From Paractinoplanes ovalisporus (lineage in GTDB: Bacteria > Actinomycetota > Actinomycetes > Mycobacteriales > Micromonosporaceae): DNA of 64,000 nt. The DNA is taken from contig NZ_JAENHP010000001.1 of assembly GCF_016834655.1 (NCBI RefSeq), positions 1,240,001-1,304,000 of the forward strand. The letters run 5' to 3'. Of the stretch, positions 51,637 through 59,282 are shown in pieces (the stretch's first letter is position 1; every line of letters begins with the position of its first letter). The notes under the pieces are model-generated. The model saw only the letters and a list, made by a program, of their open reading frames with translations, was not told where the DNA came from and did not search any database. A program made the translations under genes and the position numbers.

Positions 51637-51678
51637 TCGCCGGTCCCCGATCGGCGGCGGGCTGGGTAGCGTGAGGTC

Positions 51679-52362
51679 GTGCCCCACGTGCTCGTCGTCG
51701 ACGACGATCCGACCGTCAGCGACGTGGTCCGCCGTTACCTCGAACAGGACGGCTGCCGCGTACGCCTGGCCCCCGACGGCCTGGCCGCCCTCAGCGCGGT
51801 CGAGGCCGAGCAGCCCGACCTGGTCGTCCTCGACCTGATGATGCCCGGCCTGGACGGGCTCGAGGTGTGCCGGCGGCTGCGGCACCGCCGGCCCGAGCTG
51901 CCGGTGGTGATGCTGACCGCGCTCGGCGACGAGGCCGACCGCGTGGCCGGCCTCGAGGTCGGCGCCGACGACTACGTCACCAAGCCGTTCTCGCCGCGCG
52001 AACTCGTGCTGCGGGTGCGCTCGGTGCTGCGCCGCAGCCCGCCCGCGACCGGCACGGCCCTGCTCCGCGACGGCGAACTGACCGCCGACACCGGCCGCCG
52101 CATCGCCCGGCTCGGCGACCGGCCGCTGGCGCTGACCGTCCGCGAGTTCGACCTGCTCGTCTTCCTGCTGCGCCACCCGGCCCGGGCCTGGTCGCGGGCC
52201 GAACTGCTCGATCAGGTGTGGGGCTGGCAGTTCGGTGACCAGTCGACGGTCACCGTGCACGTGCGACGACTGCGCGAGAAGATCGAACAGGATCCGGCGT
52301 CGCCCCGCCGCATCGTGACCGCCTGGGGCGTCGGCTACCGCTACGAGCCCACCCATGACTGA
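51679..52362 (+). CDS. OmpR-family response regulator
   Basis: A 227-residue regulator with receiver domain (phosphorylated Asp52 in VVLDLMMP, acid pocket VVDDDP, Lys in VTKPFSP) and a winged-helix DNA-binding domain (about 130-225, LTVREFDLLVFLLRHPARAWSRAELLDQVW, VTVHVRRLREKIE). A TAGCGT -10 lies six bases before GTG 51679, so leaderless translation is likely. The stop overlaps the histidine kinase start by eight bases. With the kinase it forms a two-component pair. Confidence 0.93.
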   Translation: MPHVLVVDDDPTVSDVVRRYLEQDGCRVRLAPDGLAALSAVEAEQPDLVVLDLMMPGLDGLEVCRRLRHRRPELPVVMLTALGDEADRVAGLEVGADDYVTKPFSPRELVLRVRSVLRRSPPATGTALLRDGELTADTGRRIARLGDRPLALTVREFDLLVFLLRHPARAWSRAELLDQVWGWQFGDQSTVTVHVRRLREKIEQDPASPRRIVTAWGVGYRYEPTHD

Positions 52363-53407
52363 CCTGCTGCTCATCGCCCTGTACGCGCTGGGCGCGGGCA
52401 CCGCCGTGGGCCTGGGCGGGATGCTGGTGCTGCGCCGGCTGACCGGACGCTCGATCGCCGTGCACATCGGCGTGCTGCTGGTCGTCACCGTCACCGCCGT
52501 CGTGGCCGGCGTCGCCACGGTCGCCCAGGCCATGTTCCTGTCCGCCCACGACCTGCAGGTGGTGCTGCTCACCGTGCTGGCCGCGGCCCTGGTCAGCCTG
52601 GCCGTGGGCTTCACCTTCGGCCGCCGGCTGGCCGCGGCCGCCATGTGGTCGGCGCAGGCCCGCGCCCAGGAACGCCGCCTCGAGGCCGGGCGCCGCGAGC
52701 TGGTCGCGTGGGTCTCGCACGACCTGCGCACTCCCCTCGCCGGGCTGCGCGCCATGGCCGAGGCCCTGGAGGACAGAGTGGTCGCCGACCCGGCCGCGGT
52801 CGCCGAATACCACCACCGGATCCGCATCGAGACCGACCGGATGACCCACCTGGTCGACGACCTGTTCGAACTGTCCCGCATCAACGCGGGCGCGCTGCAC
52901 CTGGCCGTCGCCCAGGTTCCGCTCGGCGACGTGGTCTCCGAGGCCATCGCCGCCACCGCGCCGCTGGCCGCCCACCGCCGCATCCAGCTGGTCGCCGCCG
53001 AGTCCGGCTGGCCGGTCGTGCTCGGCAGCGAGCCCGAGCTGGGCCGGGTGGTGACCAACCTGCTGGTCAACTCCGTGCGTTACACCCCACCGGAAGGCAC
53101 CGTACGCATCGAGGCCGGCCACGACGACCAGGACGCGTGGCTGGCGGTCACCGACACGTGCGGCGGCATCCCCGAGGCCGACCTGCCCCGGGTCTTCGAC
53201 GTGGCCTTCCGCGGCGAGCGTTCCCGCAGCCCCGAGCCCACGGGCACGGCCGGCGGCGGCCTGGGCCTGGCCATCGTCCGCGGCTTGGTCGAGGCACACG
53301 GCGGCCAGGTCGGCGTGGGCAACACCGGCGACGGTTGCCGCTTCGTCGTACGCCTGCCCGGCCGCCCGCAACCGCTCACCCGTCACCGGGCCGGTTCCGC
53401 CTCCTGA
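52355..53407 (+). CDS. Membrane sensor histidine kinase
   Basis: A 350-residue kinase with two to three membrane helices (about 1-25, 36-60, 68-88) and almost no outside loop. It has a short linker, the phospho-acceptor His122 in WVSHDLRTPLAG, and a catalytic domain with N-box NLLVNSVRYTPP, G1 DTCGGIPE and G2 GTAGGGLGLAIV. The missing external loop suggests a membrane-embedded or lipid-linked signal, or sensing through a partner. ATG 52355 overlaps the regulator stop by eight bases. Confidence 0.92.
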   Translation: MTDLLLIALYALGAGTAVGLGGMLVLRRLTGRSIAVHIGVLLVVTVTAVVAGVATVAQAMFLSAHDLQVVLLTVLAAALVSLAVGFTFGRRLAAAAMWSAQARAQERRLEAGRRELVAWVSHDLRTPLAGLRAMAEALEDRVVADPAAVAEYHHRIRIETDRMTHLVDDLFELSRINAGALHLAVAQVPLGDVVSEAIAATAPLAAHRRIQLVAAESGWPVVLGSEPELGRVVTNLLVNSVRYTPPEGTVRIEAGHDDQDAWLAVTDTCGGIPEADLPRVFDVAFRGERSRSPEPTGTAGGGLGLAIVRGLVEAHGGQVGVGNTGDGCRFVVRLPGRPQPLTRHRAGSAS

Positions 53408-53669
53408 CCACCCGTGGCCGTCGCGGTAGCGCCGTTCGCGACGCTGAGCCTGTGGCGCGCCCACCCAGCACGCGCAGCCACCAGCGCCAACCCCAACCGT
53501 CACCACCTGACCAGCGCCCGAGCCCGCTCCACGGCCCGGCCAGCAGCCGGGATCGCTTCCTCTCCGGGCCGGTTGGCCGGCGGGAGTCACGGGACTGTCA
53601 TGTTTCCGAGGGACGCCCGCCAACTCGGCTGCCCACCATGGCACCGGTCGCGGCGGAGGGAGGACGGAC

Positions 53670-54212
53670 GTGCAACCGCTGCCGGACGACGAGTTCCTCG
53701 CGGCGCAGCGCCGCCGGGATCCGGTGACCGTGTCGCGGGAGACCCGGCTCGTTCTGGCCGCCGTCCTGGGACTGGCCGGCGACGACCGGACCCGGCACGA
53801 GCCGATCCGGGTCAGCGCGCAGAACGACGTGGTCCTCCTGGCCGGCGCCGTCCGTTCCTGGAGCGCCCGCACCACCGCCGCCGAGGTGGTCCGCTCGCTG
53901 CCGGGTGCCCAGGACGTGTGCAACACCCTCGTGGTGCCGCCCGGCGCGGCCGCGCCACGGGGTGACGGCTTCGACGAGATCGTCGCCGGTCTGCGCCCCT
54001 CGACACGTGAACGGTGGCGGAACCGGCGTTCCCGCGCGGGATCGACACTCGCCGCCCGACGAACCGGTGCCGGCCCGGTCGTCTTCGCCGCGCTGATCGT
54101 GCTCTGGCTGGCCCTGCCGGTGGTCACGGTCGTCTTCGACCTTCCCGCCCTGCCCGCTCTGCTGATCGCGCTGGCCGGCACCGCCGCGACGGTGTCCGTC
54201 CGCCGGCGGTGA
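53670..54212 (+). CDS. BON-domain membrane protein
   Basis: A 180-residue protein. Residues about 35-95 form a BON domain (IRVSAQNDVVLLAGAVRSWSARTTAAEVVRSLPGAQDVCNTLVV) and two hydrophobic helices are near the end (VVFAALIVLWLALPVVTVVF, ALLIALAGTAATV). BON domains bind membranes or envelope lipids. GTG 53670 follows GGAGGACGG. The 262 bases upstream contain no recognised gene. The function is unknown. Confidence 0.8.
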   Translation: MQPLPDDEFLAAQRRRDPVTVSRETRLVLAAVLGLAGDDRTRHEPIRVSAQNDVVLLAGAVRSWSARTTAAEVVRSLPGAQDVCNTLVVPPGAAAPRGDGFDEIVAGLRPSTRERWRNRRSRAGSTLAARRTGAGPVVFAALIVLWLALPVVTVVFDLPALPALLIALAGTAATVSVRRR

Positions 54213-54320
54213 CCCCCGCTCGGCGGGATTAGTCATGGAACCGTCATCGACCTGCGGCAACCCTTCCATGCCGGGCGGACATGATACGCAAAAGAGACGT
54301 GCCGTCCGGAGGGTGAATCC

Positions 54321-55313
54321 ATGCCGTTGCTAGCCGGCCGCTACCGCGTCGGGGCCCAGATCGGTCACGGCGGGACATCCGCCGTGCACCGCGGCTTCGA
54401 CCGCTCACTGCGACGGCCGGTGGCGATCAAGATGATCCACGGGTCGGCCGCGTCCGGGCTGGCCACACCGCTGGACGAGGCTCGCGCCGCCGCGCTGCTC
54501 AACCACCCCAACGTGGCTCGCGTCCTCGACTTCGGCGAAGCCGTGACGGGTGCGCCCTTCCTGGTCATGGAATACGTGCCCGGCGGCACCCTGGCCGACC
54601 GGCTGAAGGGGGACGGCCCGATGCCACCGGCCGAGGCGGCCGCGATCGCCGCCGACGTCGCCGCCGCCCTGGCCGCCGCCCACGCCCGGGGAATCGTGCA
54701 TCGTGACATCAAACCGAAGAACGTCATGCTCGGTCCGACCGGCGCCAAGCTGGTCGACTTCGGCGTGGCGGCCCCGGTCGGCGAGAAGCCGGTCGACGCC
54801 GGCGGACGGGTCTGGGGCACACCCGCCTACTCCGCGCCGGAGCAGTTGCAGGGCCAGCAGTCCCATCCCCCCGCCGACGTCTACGCGTTGGGTGTCCTGC
54901 TGCACGAATGCCTCACTGGCGCACCGCCGTGGCAGGGGGCGACCCCCGAACAGATCCTCATCGACCGCCACCTCCGTCCGATGCCCACGTTCCCCGACCA
55001 GCACGCCTTCCCGGCCGCCGTCGTCGACCTCCACCAGCTGCTTCTGTCATCCCGGCCGAGCCGGCGCCCCACTGCCACCGAGGCGGCCCGGGTGCTGCGC
55101 GAGTTCGCCGCCGGGCGCTACCCGCAGCGTCGACCCAAGCCGGTGACCCGGCCCCAGGTGCTGGCGGCAGCGTGCGTGGCCGCGGCCGTGACCCTGCTCG
55201 GCGCGGTCATCGCCCACCAGGCCCCGGCCGGCCCCGGCGAGGCGGGCCCGACGCACCCCAGCGTCGCCGCCACCGCCGACCTGTCCACCCCGCCGCCGGA
55301 CACCGAGGCGTGA
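54321..55313 (+). CDS. Small membrane-anchored Ser/Thr protein kinase
   Basis: A 330-residue kinase. The glycine loop is GHGGTSAVH, Lys37 is in VAIKM, HRDIKPKN carries Asp129, VDFGVA has the DFG, and APE is in YSAPEQLQ. One membrane helix (about 278-297, VLAAACVAAAVTLLGAVIA) leads to a very short outside tail (about 30 residues, Pro/Thr-rich), so it has no PASTA or sensor domain. ATG 54321 follows GGAGG. Its 3' tail is repeated downstream as a long decayed array. Confidence 0.93.
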   Translation: MPLLAGRYRVGAQIGHGGTSAVHRGFDRSLRRPVAIKMIHGSAASGLATPLDEARAAALLNHPNVARVLDFGEAVTGAPFLVMEYVPGGTLADRLKGDGPMPPAEAAAIAADVAAALAAAHARGIVHRDIKPKNVMLGPTGAKLVDFGVAAPVGEKPVDAGGRVWGTPAYSAPEQLQGQQSHPPADVYALGVLLHECLTGAPPWQGATPEQILIDRHLRPMPTFPDQHAFPAAVVDLHQLLLSSRPSRRPTATEAARVLREFAAGRYPQRRPKPVTRPQVLAAACVAAAVTLLGAVIAHQAPAGPGEAGPTHPSVAATADLSTPPPDTEA

Positions 55314-55670
55314 GCAGGCAGGTCCGCCCGTCGACAACCGCCTGGACGTGAGCCCGGCCCGTCCTCACCACCGCCGAACGCCGGGCACGCGACAGCCCCC
55401 TCCGCGCCGCCAGATGCAGGGACGCCGAGACGTGAGCCGACCCCGTCCGCACCGCGCCGGAACACGGGACGCAGTCCGCGCGCCCGTCCGTCACCGGACA
55501 ACGAGCGTGAACTGGCCTGTCCACACCGCCGCCGAACGCGAGGCATGAGGAGACAGGTCAGCACCGCCGTTGAACGCCCAGGCGTGAGCCCCCGTCGCCC
55601 GCGCCCGAACGCCGAGGCGTAACCCGACCCGTCCGCGCCATCGCCGCGCGCCGGAGCGCGAGACGGTCGC
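55281..55670 (+). repeat. Degenerate array of kinase-gene tail copies
   Basis: From the last codons of the kinase gene on, about nine to ten blocks of about 40 bases recur, with a loose consensus of GTCCGCACCGCCGCCGAACG, CGAGGCGTGA and a GCCCGACCC-like end. Several copies keep TGA or TAA at the same place. The best match to the tail is at 55517-55560. No gene is seen in the whole 55314-55789 interval. Confidence 0.75.
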
Positions 55671-55789
55671 GCAGCACAGTCGATACCGGTTTGTGGGTCG
55701 GCCGTCCAAAAACACGTGCATTAGTGAACCTTTCTCTGACCATGGCCGTACTTCCTGGCGACGACCGCTGACGCCGTGGAGGTAGACCG

Positions 55790-56506
55790 ATGCTTCGCCC
55801 GAACCTTGCCCGCCGAGCTGCGGTGGCCGTGGCCGCCGTCGTGGCGGCGCTGGCGACGACACCCGGCGCGGCCGTCGCCGACCCGGGACTGCCGACCCAG
55901 CTCAACGCGGCCGACATGTTGCTGCTCAACGGCGTACGGCAGGCCGGCCTGTGGGAGATCCCGGCCGGTCAGATGGCCGCCCAGCGCGGCAACACGAAAG
56001 TGGGACAGGTCGGCACGATGATCGCCGAGCAGCACGTGAAGCTCGATCAGCTGGTCGTCGACGCCGCCAACAAGCTCGGCGCGAGCATTCCCTCCACTCC
56101 GACCGCGGAGCAGCAGGGCTGGCTCGGCGAGATGCAGAACGCCAAGGGCCGCCAGTTCGACCAGATCTTCGTGACCCGCCTGCGGGCCGCTCACGGCAAG
56201 ATCTTCCCGGTGATCGGGGCGGTCCGCGCCTCCACTCGCGACCCGATCGTCCGCAAGCTGGCCGACGACGCCAACATCTTCGTGATGAACCACATGAAGA
56301 TGCTGGAGAGCACCGGCCTGGTCCAGTACGAACGTCTGCCCCCGGCCGCCCTCCCGCCGGCCCAGGACCTCTCCGCGCTCGCGATCGCCGAGGCCAACGC
56401 CGGTCTTACCCCGCCGGTCAGCACCACCGTTCTGGTGGGTGTGCTGGTGGTCATGCTGGGCGTGGCCGGGGTGACCGTGATGCGGATGGTGCGCGCACGC
56501 GGGTGA
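55790..56506 (+). CDS. DUF4142 exported protein with C-terminal anchor
   Basis: A 238-residue protein with a signal peptide (about 1-30, ending AAVA), a helical DUF4142 bundle (about 38-180; LLNGVRQAGLWEIPAGQMAAQRGNTKVGQVGTMIAEQHVKLDQLV) and a C-terminal helix (VLVGVLVVMLGVAGVTV) with a basic tail. The fold is a ferritin-like four-helix bundle. ATG 55790 follows GGAGG. Its stop overlaps the MarR start (GTGA), so the two are an operon. Function unknown. Confidence 0.88.
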   Translation: MLRPNLARRAAVAVAAVVAALATTPGAAVADPGLPTQLNAADMLLLNGVRQAGLWEIPAGQMAAQRGNTKVGQVGTMIAEQHVKLDQLVVDAANKLGASIPSTPTAEQQGWLGEMQNAKGRQFDQIFVTRLRAAHGKIFPVIGAVRASTRDPIVRKLADDANIFVMNHMKMLESTGLVQYERLPPAALPPAQDLSALAIAEANAGLTPPVSTTVLVGVLVVMLGVAGVTVMRMVRARG

Positions 56507-57114
56507 TCAGCACGTGCCACAGTGTCCGGGTGACTTCGCAGCCGACGCTCTCCCCAGGCGAGGAGCCGACGCTCTCCCCGGGCGAGGAGCCGACGCTTTC
56601 CCCCGGTGAGGGGCCGACGCTCTCCCCGGGCGAGGAGCCGACGCTCTCGCCGGGCGAGGAAGAGGTGGTCGGTGCCCTGCTGGCGCTCAGCCGGGCCTTC
56701 GTCGGCCTGGCTGCCCGGTCACTGGCCGACCTCGACGAGGAGGTCACCCTCCCGCAGTACCGCACGCTGGTCTTCCTCGTCTCACACGGACCGCAGCGCA
56801 TCGTCGATCTGGCCCACGAGCTGGGTGTCACGTCGTCCACGGCGACCCGCATGTGCAACCGCCTCGCCCGCAAGGAACTGGTCGCCCGGCAGGAACGCCC
56901 CGACGACCGGCGCGCGGCCTGGATCGTGCTCACCGACGGCGGCCGCGAGCTGGTGGGTGAGGTGATGCGGCGCCGGCGCACGGCCCTGGCCGAGATGATC
57001 ACCGAGTTGTCGCTGACCCGGCCGCTCGGTCTGGCCGCGACCCTCAACGCGCTCGTGGAACTCACCGGCGAACTGCCCGACACCGAGTGGTGGCGGCGGT
57101 GGAAGACACCCTGA
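56503..57114 (+). CDS. MarR-family regulator with N-terminal octapeptide repeats
   Basis: About 203 residues. The N-terminus carries five tandem PTLSPGEE-type octapeptides (24-base units, 56542-56661), then a MarR winged helix (about 55-190; LPQYRTLVFLVSHGPQRIVDLAHELGVTSSTATRMCNRLARKELVARQERPDDRRAAWIVLTDGG). GTG 56503 overlaps the DUF4142 stop (GTGA); GTG 56530 is an alternative start, still upstream of the repeats. The regulator may control the DUF4142 gene. The ligand is unknown. Confidence 0.88.
   Translation: MISTCHSVRVTSQPTLSPGEEPTLSPGEEPTLSPGEGPTLSPGEEPTLSPGEEEVVGALLALSRAFVGLAARSLADLDEEVTLPQYRTLVFLVSHGPQRIVDLAHELGVTSSTATRMCNRLARKELVARQERPDDRRAAWIVLTDGGRELVGEVMRRRRTALAEMITELSLTRPLGLAATLNALVELTGELPDTEWWRRWKTP
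56542..56661 (+). repeat. 24-bp tandem repeat x5 in MarR gene
   Basis: Five 24-base units start at 56542, 56566, 56590, 56614 and 56638, each encoding PTLSPGEE or a close variant. The middle unit shows the most changes (CTTTCCCCC, GTGAGGGG). The copies keep the reading frame. Such an array can change in number by slippage. Confidence 0.95.
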
Positions 57115-57128
57115 CCGTCCGCGCCGGG

Positions 57129-57157
57129 CGGAAGGGCCGTGAGCTACGGCCCCTCCG
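57129..57157. terminator. Bidirectional terminator hairpin
   Basis: CGGAAGGGCCGT (57129-57140) pairs with ACGGCCCCTCCG (57146-57157) across a five-base loop with one mismatch. It lies between the convergent MarR (plus) and DUF1996 (minus) genes. Confidence 0.75.
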
Positions 57158-57248
57158 CCACGCCGTCGTCGGCGATCGAGACCCGGGGCGGCACCCCCGA
57201 ACCGGAACGCGGGAACTCCGGGTGCGGCTCGGGGGTGGGAACGGCCGG

Positions 57249-59042
57249 TCAGCGGCAGGTGGCGCCGCGGTTGAGGCAGGCCACGATGCGGTTCATGGTG
57301 CGGGACGAGTTCACGTTGACGAAGTCGTTGTGGTCGGAGAACGGGTTGTGGTCCTCCTCCGGGAACGAGTCGAGGGCGTACTGGCCCTTGGTCTGCACGT
57401 CCTGGGGAATGTCGTACGAGATGGTGATCCGCAGCTGGGGCACGGCCACGAAGCCCTCCGGGCAGGCCCCGGTGGTGCGGTCGGCGAACGCGACGTGGTC
57501 CCGGTGGTTGGCGCTGTCGGTGTTGCGGCCGTCCCAGCAGCCCGGGAAGTCCTGCAGCCGCTGAACCTGGCTCCCGGCCGGGCAGACCGGATAGCGGTCG
57601 GACAGCCGGTCCGCGAATCCGGAACACGTCCAGGTGGCGCGGGCGTTGGCCGGGCCCCGGCTGGAGGGCTTGGCGTCGCCGGTCAGCGCGCGCAGGAACC
57701 GGGGCATCGCGACGACCTGTCCGGTCGGGTTGCCGCGGTACTCGATGAGCACCGAAGCCGGCCGCACGATCGTGCCGGTGTTGCCGGGCAGCTCACGGTT
57801 CGGGCCCTGGGGGTCGGGCAGCGAGGTCGCGCCACCAGCAGGCGGGTTAGCACCACCAGCAGGCGGGGCCGACGGGCTGGCGCCACCGGGCGGGTTCGCG
57901 CTGCCACCAGGCGCGGGCGTGCCCTGGTGGCCGCCGCGTTGGTCGAGCGAGCAGCCGGCGAGCGTGCCGAGCCCGTCCGGCCGGGCGGCATAGCGTCCGA
58001 TGGCAGCGGCGATCCGGTTGAGCGCGGCGGCCCGTTCCGCCCGCAGCGGCCCCAGAACGTCGCCGCGGCCGGTGATCAGCTGCTGGTTGGCCCGCGAGAC
58101 CTGCCGGTCGAGGTCGGCCAGCGCCCGGTCGACATCGGCCAACGCCCGGCGCGGCACGCCGGGGAGCCGGTCCCGGACGTTCGGGCACCGCACGATCGGG
58201 TTGGCCCGCCCGGCGTCGCCCCGGCCACCGTGCAGGCTCGCGTGGATGGCGTCGTAGCTGACGTCGCAGTCGGTCAGCGAGACCAGGCCGGCCGGGCGCC
58301 GTCCACCGGCGGACCGGATCATCTCGCTGATGTCGGCCAGGGCGGCCGTACGACCGGCGCTCAGTCCTTGCAGCACCTCACGGTTCACCGCCGGGTTCAC
58401 GCCCCGGACGGTCAGCACCCGCCGGTTGGCCGCGACCTCGGCGCGGTCGAGGTCGGCCAGCCGCGCGTCGACGGCGGTCTTCACCGAGGCCGGCACGGCG
58501 GGCAGCTTCGAGCGGACCGACGGGCAGACCACCGAGCCCGAGGTGGCGGCGAGGGCCCGCTGGACGTCACCTTCGCCCCGCACCGAGCGGTCGATGCGCA
58601 CCACCGGCCAGAAGTAGGACGACCGGTCGCCGTTGCGGCAGGTGGTGCCGGCCGCGGCCAGGTCGGCGTCGGAGGAGTCGGCGGTGATGGCGAGGTTGCC
58701 GACGAAGTCGTGCAGGTGCTCGGCGCCGTTGCGGATCCCCGGCTGGGCGACCGGGTTGTCGGGGCTGAACTTGCCGTTCCGGTTGACCCCGCAGTCCACG
58801 GTGAACCGGCCGGTGGCGGCGCCGGGGCCGGGTTTCGGCGCCGCGACGTTGGGCCGGACGTCCTGGATCGGGACGTAGTCCGACAGCCGGGTCGCGGCGT
58901 CCGCCGTGCCCTTGCCGCCGCTGGAGACGAAGGTGACGGTCAACGCCCCGGTCGCCGCCAGCACGGCCGCGGCCAGCGCCAGCCGTACGGTCCTCGCCTT
59001 CGATGACGGCGGCCGCCACCGGCGTGTCCTCAGCGTCCTCAT
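57249..59042 (-). CDS. DUF1996 exported protein with split domain and duplicated helical insert
   Basis: A 597-residue exported protein with an N-terminal membrane/signal segment (about 18-40). DUF1996 motifs are in two parts: the start (RFTVDCGVNRNGKFSPDNPVAQPG, AEHLHDFVGN, SSYFWPVVRI) and the end (SVLIEYRGNP, SGFADRLSDRYPVCPAGS, FPGCWDGRNTDSANHRDHVAF, VPQLRITISYDIP). Between them is a helical insert of two related halves (CPSVRSKLPAVPASVK..., CPNVRDRLPGVPRRAL...), followed by a Pro/Gly-rich linker. ATG 59042 follows GAGGAGA. DUF1996 proteins are secreted and of unknown activity. Confidence 0.88.
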   Translation of the reverse strand: MRTLRTRRWRPPSSKARTVRLALAAAVLAATGALTVTFVSSGGKGTADAATRLSDYVPIQDVRPNVAAPKPGPGAATGRFTVDCGVNRNGKFSPDNPVAQPGIRNGAEHLHDFVGNLAITADSSDADLAAAGTTCRNGDRSSYFWPVVRIDRSVRGEGDVQRALAATSGSVVCPSVRSKLPAVPASVKTAVDARLADLDRAEVAANRRVLTVRGVNPAVNREVLQGLSAGRTAALADISEMIRSAGGRRPAGLVSLTDCDVSYDAIHASLHGGRGDAGRANPIVRCPNVRDRLPGVPRRALADVDRALADLDRQVSRANQQLITGRGDVLGPLRAERAAALNRIAAAIGRYAARPDGLGTLAGCSLDQRGGHQGTPAPGGSANPPGGASPSAPPAGGANPPAGGATSLPDPQGPNRELPGNTGTIVRPASVLIEYRGNPTGQVVAMPRFLRALTGDAKPSSRGPANARATWTCSGFADRLSDRYPVCPAGSQVQRLQDFPGCWDGRNTDSANHRDHVAFADRTTGACPEGFVAVPQLRITISYDIPQDVQTKGQYALDSFPEEDHNPFSDHNDFVNVNSSRTMNRIVACLNRGATCR

Positions 59043-59163
59043 GGTTTCTCCTCGTTCGCGATGCCCGGCCCGTCGCGGCGCCGGCTGGCGAAGTCGGGTA
59101 CGGCGACCGAGGGCCCGGCCGATCGACGCGCGGCGGTCACGTCACCGGTCCGTAAGGACTTGG

Positions 59164-59275
59164 GGGCCGGAAGCCCAGGAGGCCGGGAGCCGAGGGGCCG
59201 GAAGCCCAAGAGGCCGGGAGCCGAGGGGCCGGAAGCCCAGGAGGCCGGGAACCTAGGGGGCCGGGGGCCTAGGGT
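59164..59275. repeat. 31-bp tandem repeat in the LacI promoter region
   Basis: Units start at 59173, 59204 and 59235 with period 31 (core GCCCAGGAGGCCGGGAGCCG), with a partial fourth ending at the TAGGGT (59270-59275) that serves as the LacI -10. The array lies between the divergent DUF1996 and LacI genes, so copy number could alter promoter spacing. Confidence 0.85.
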
Positions 59276-59282
59276 GGGCGGC

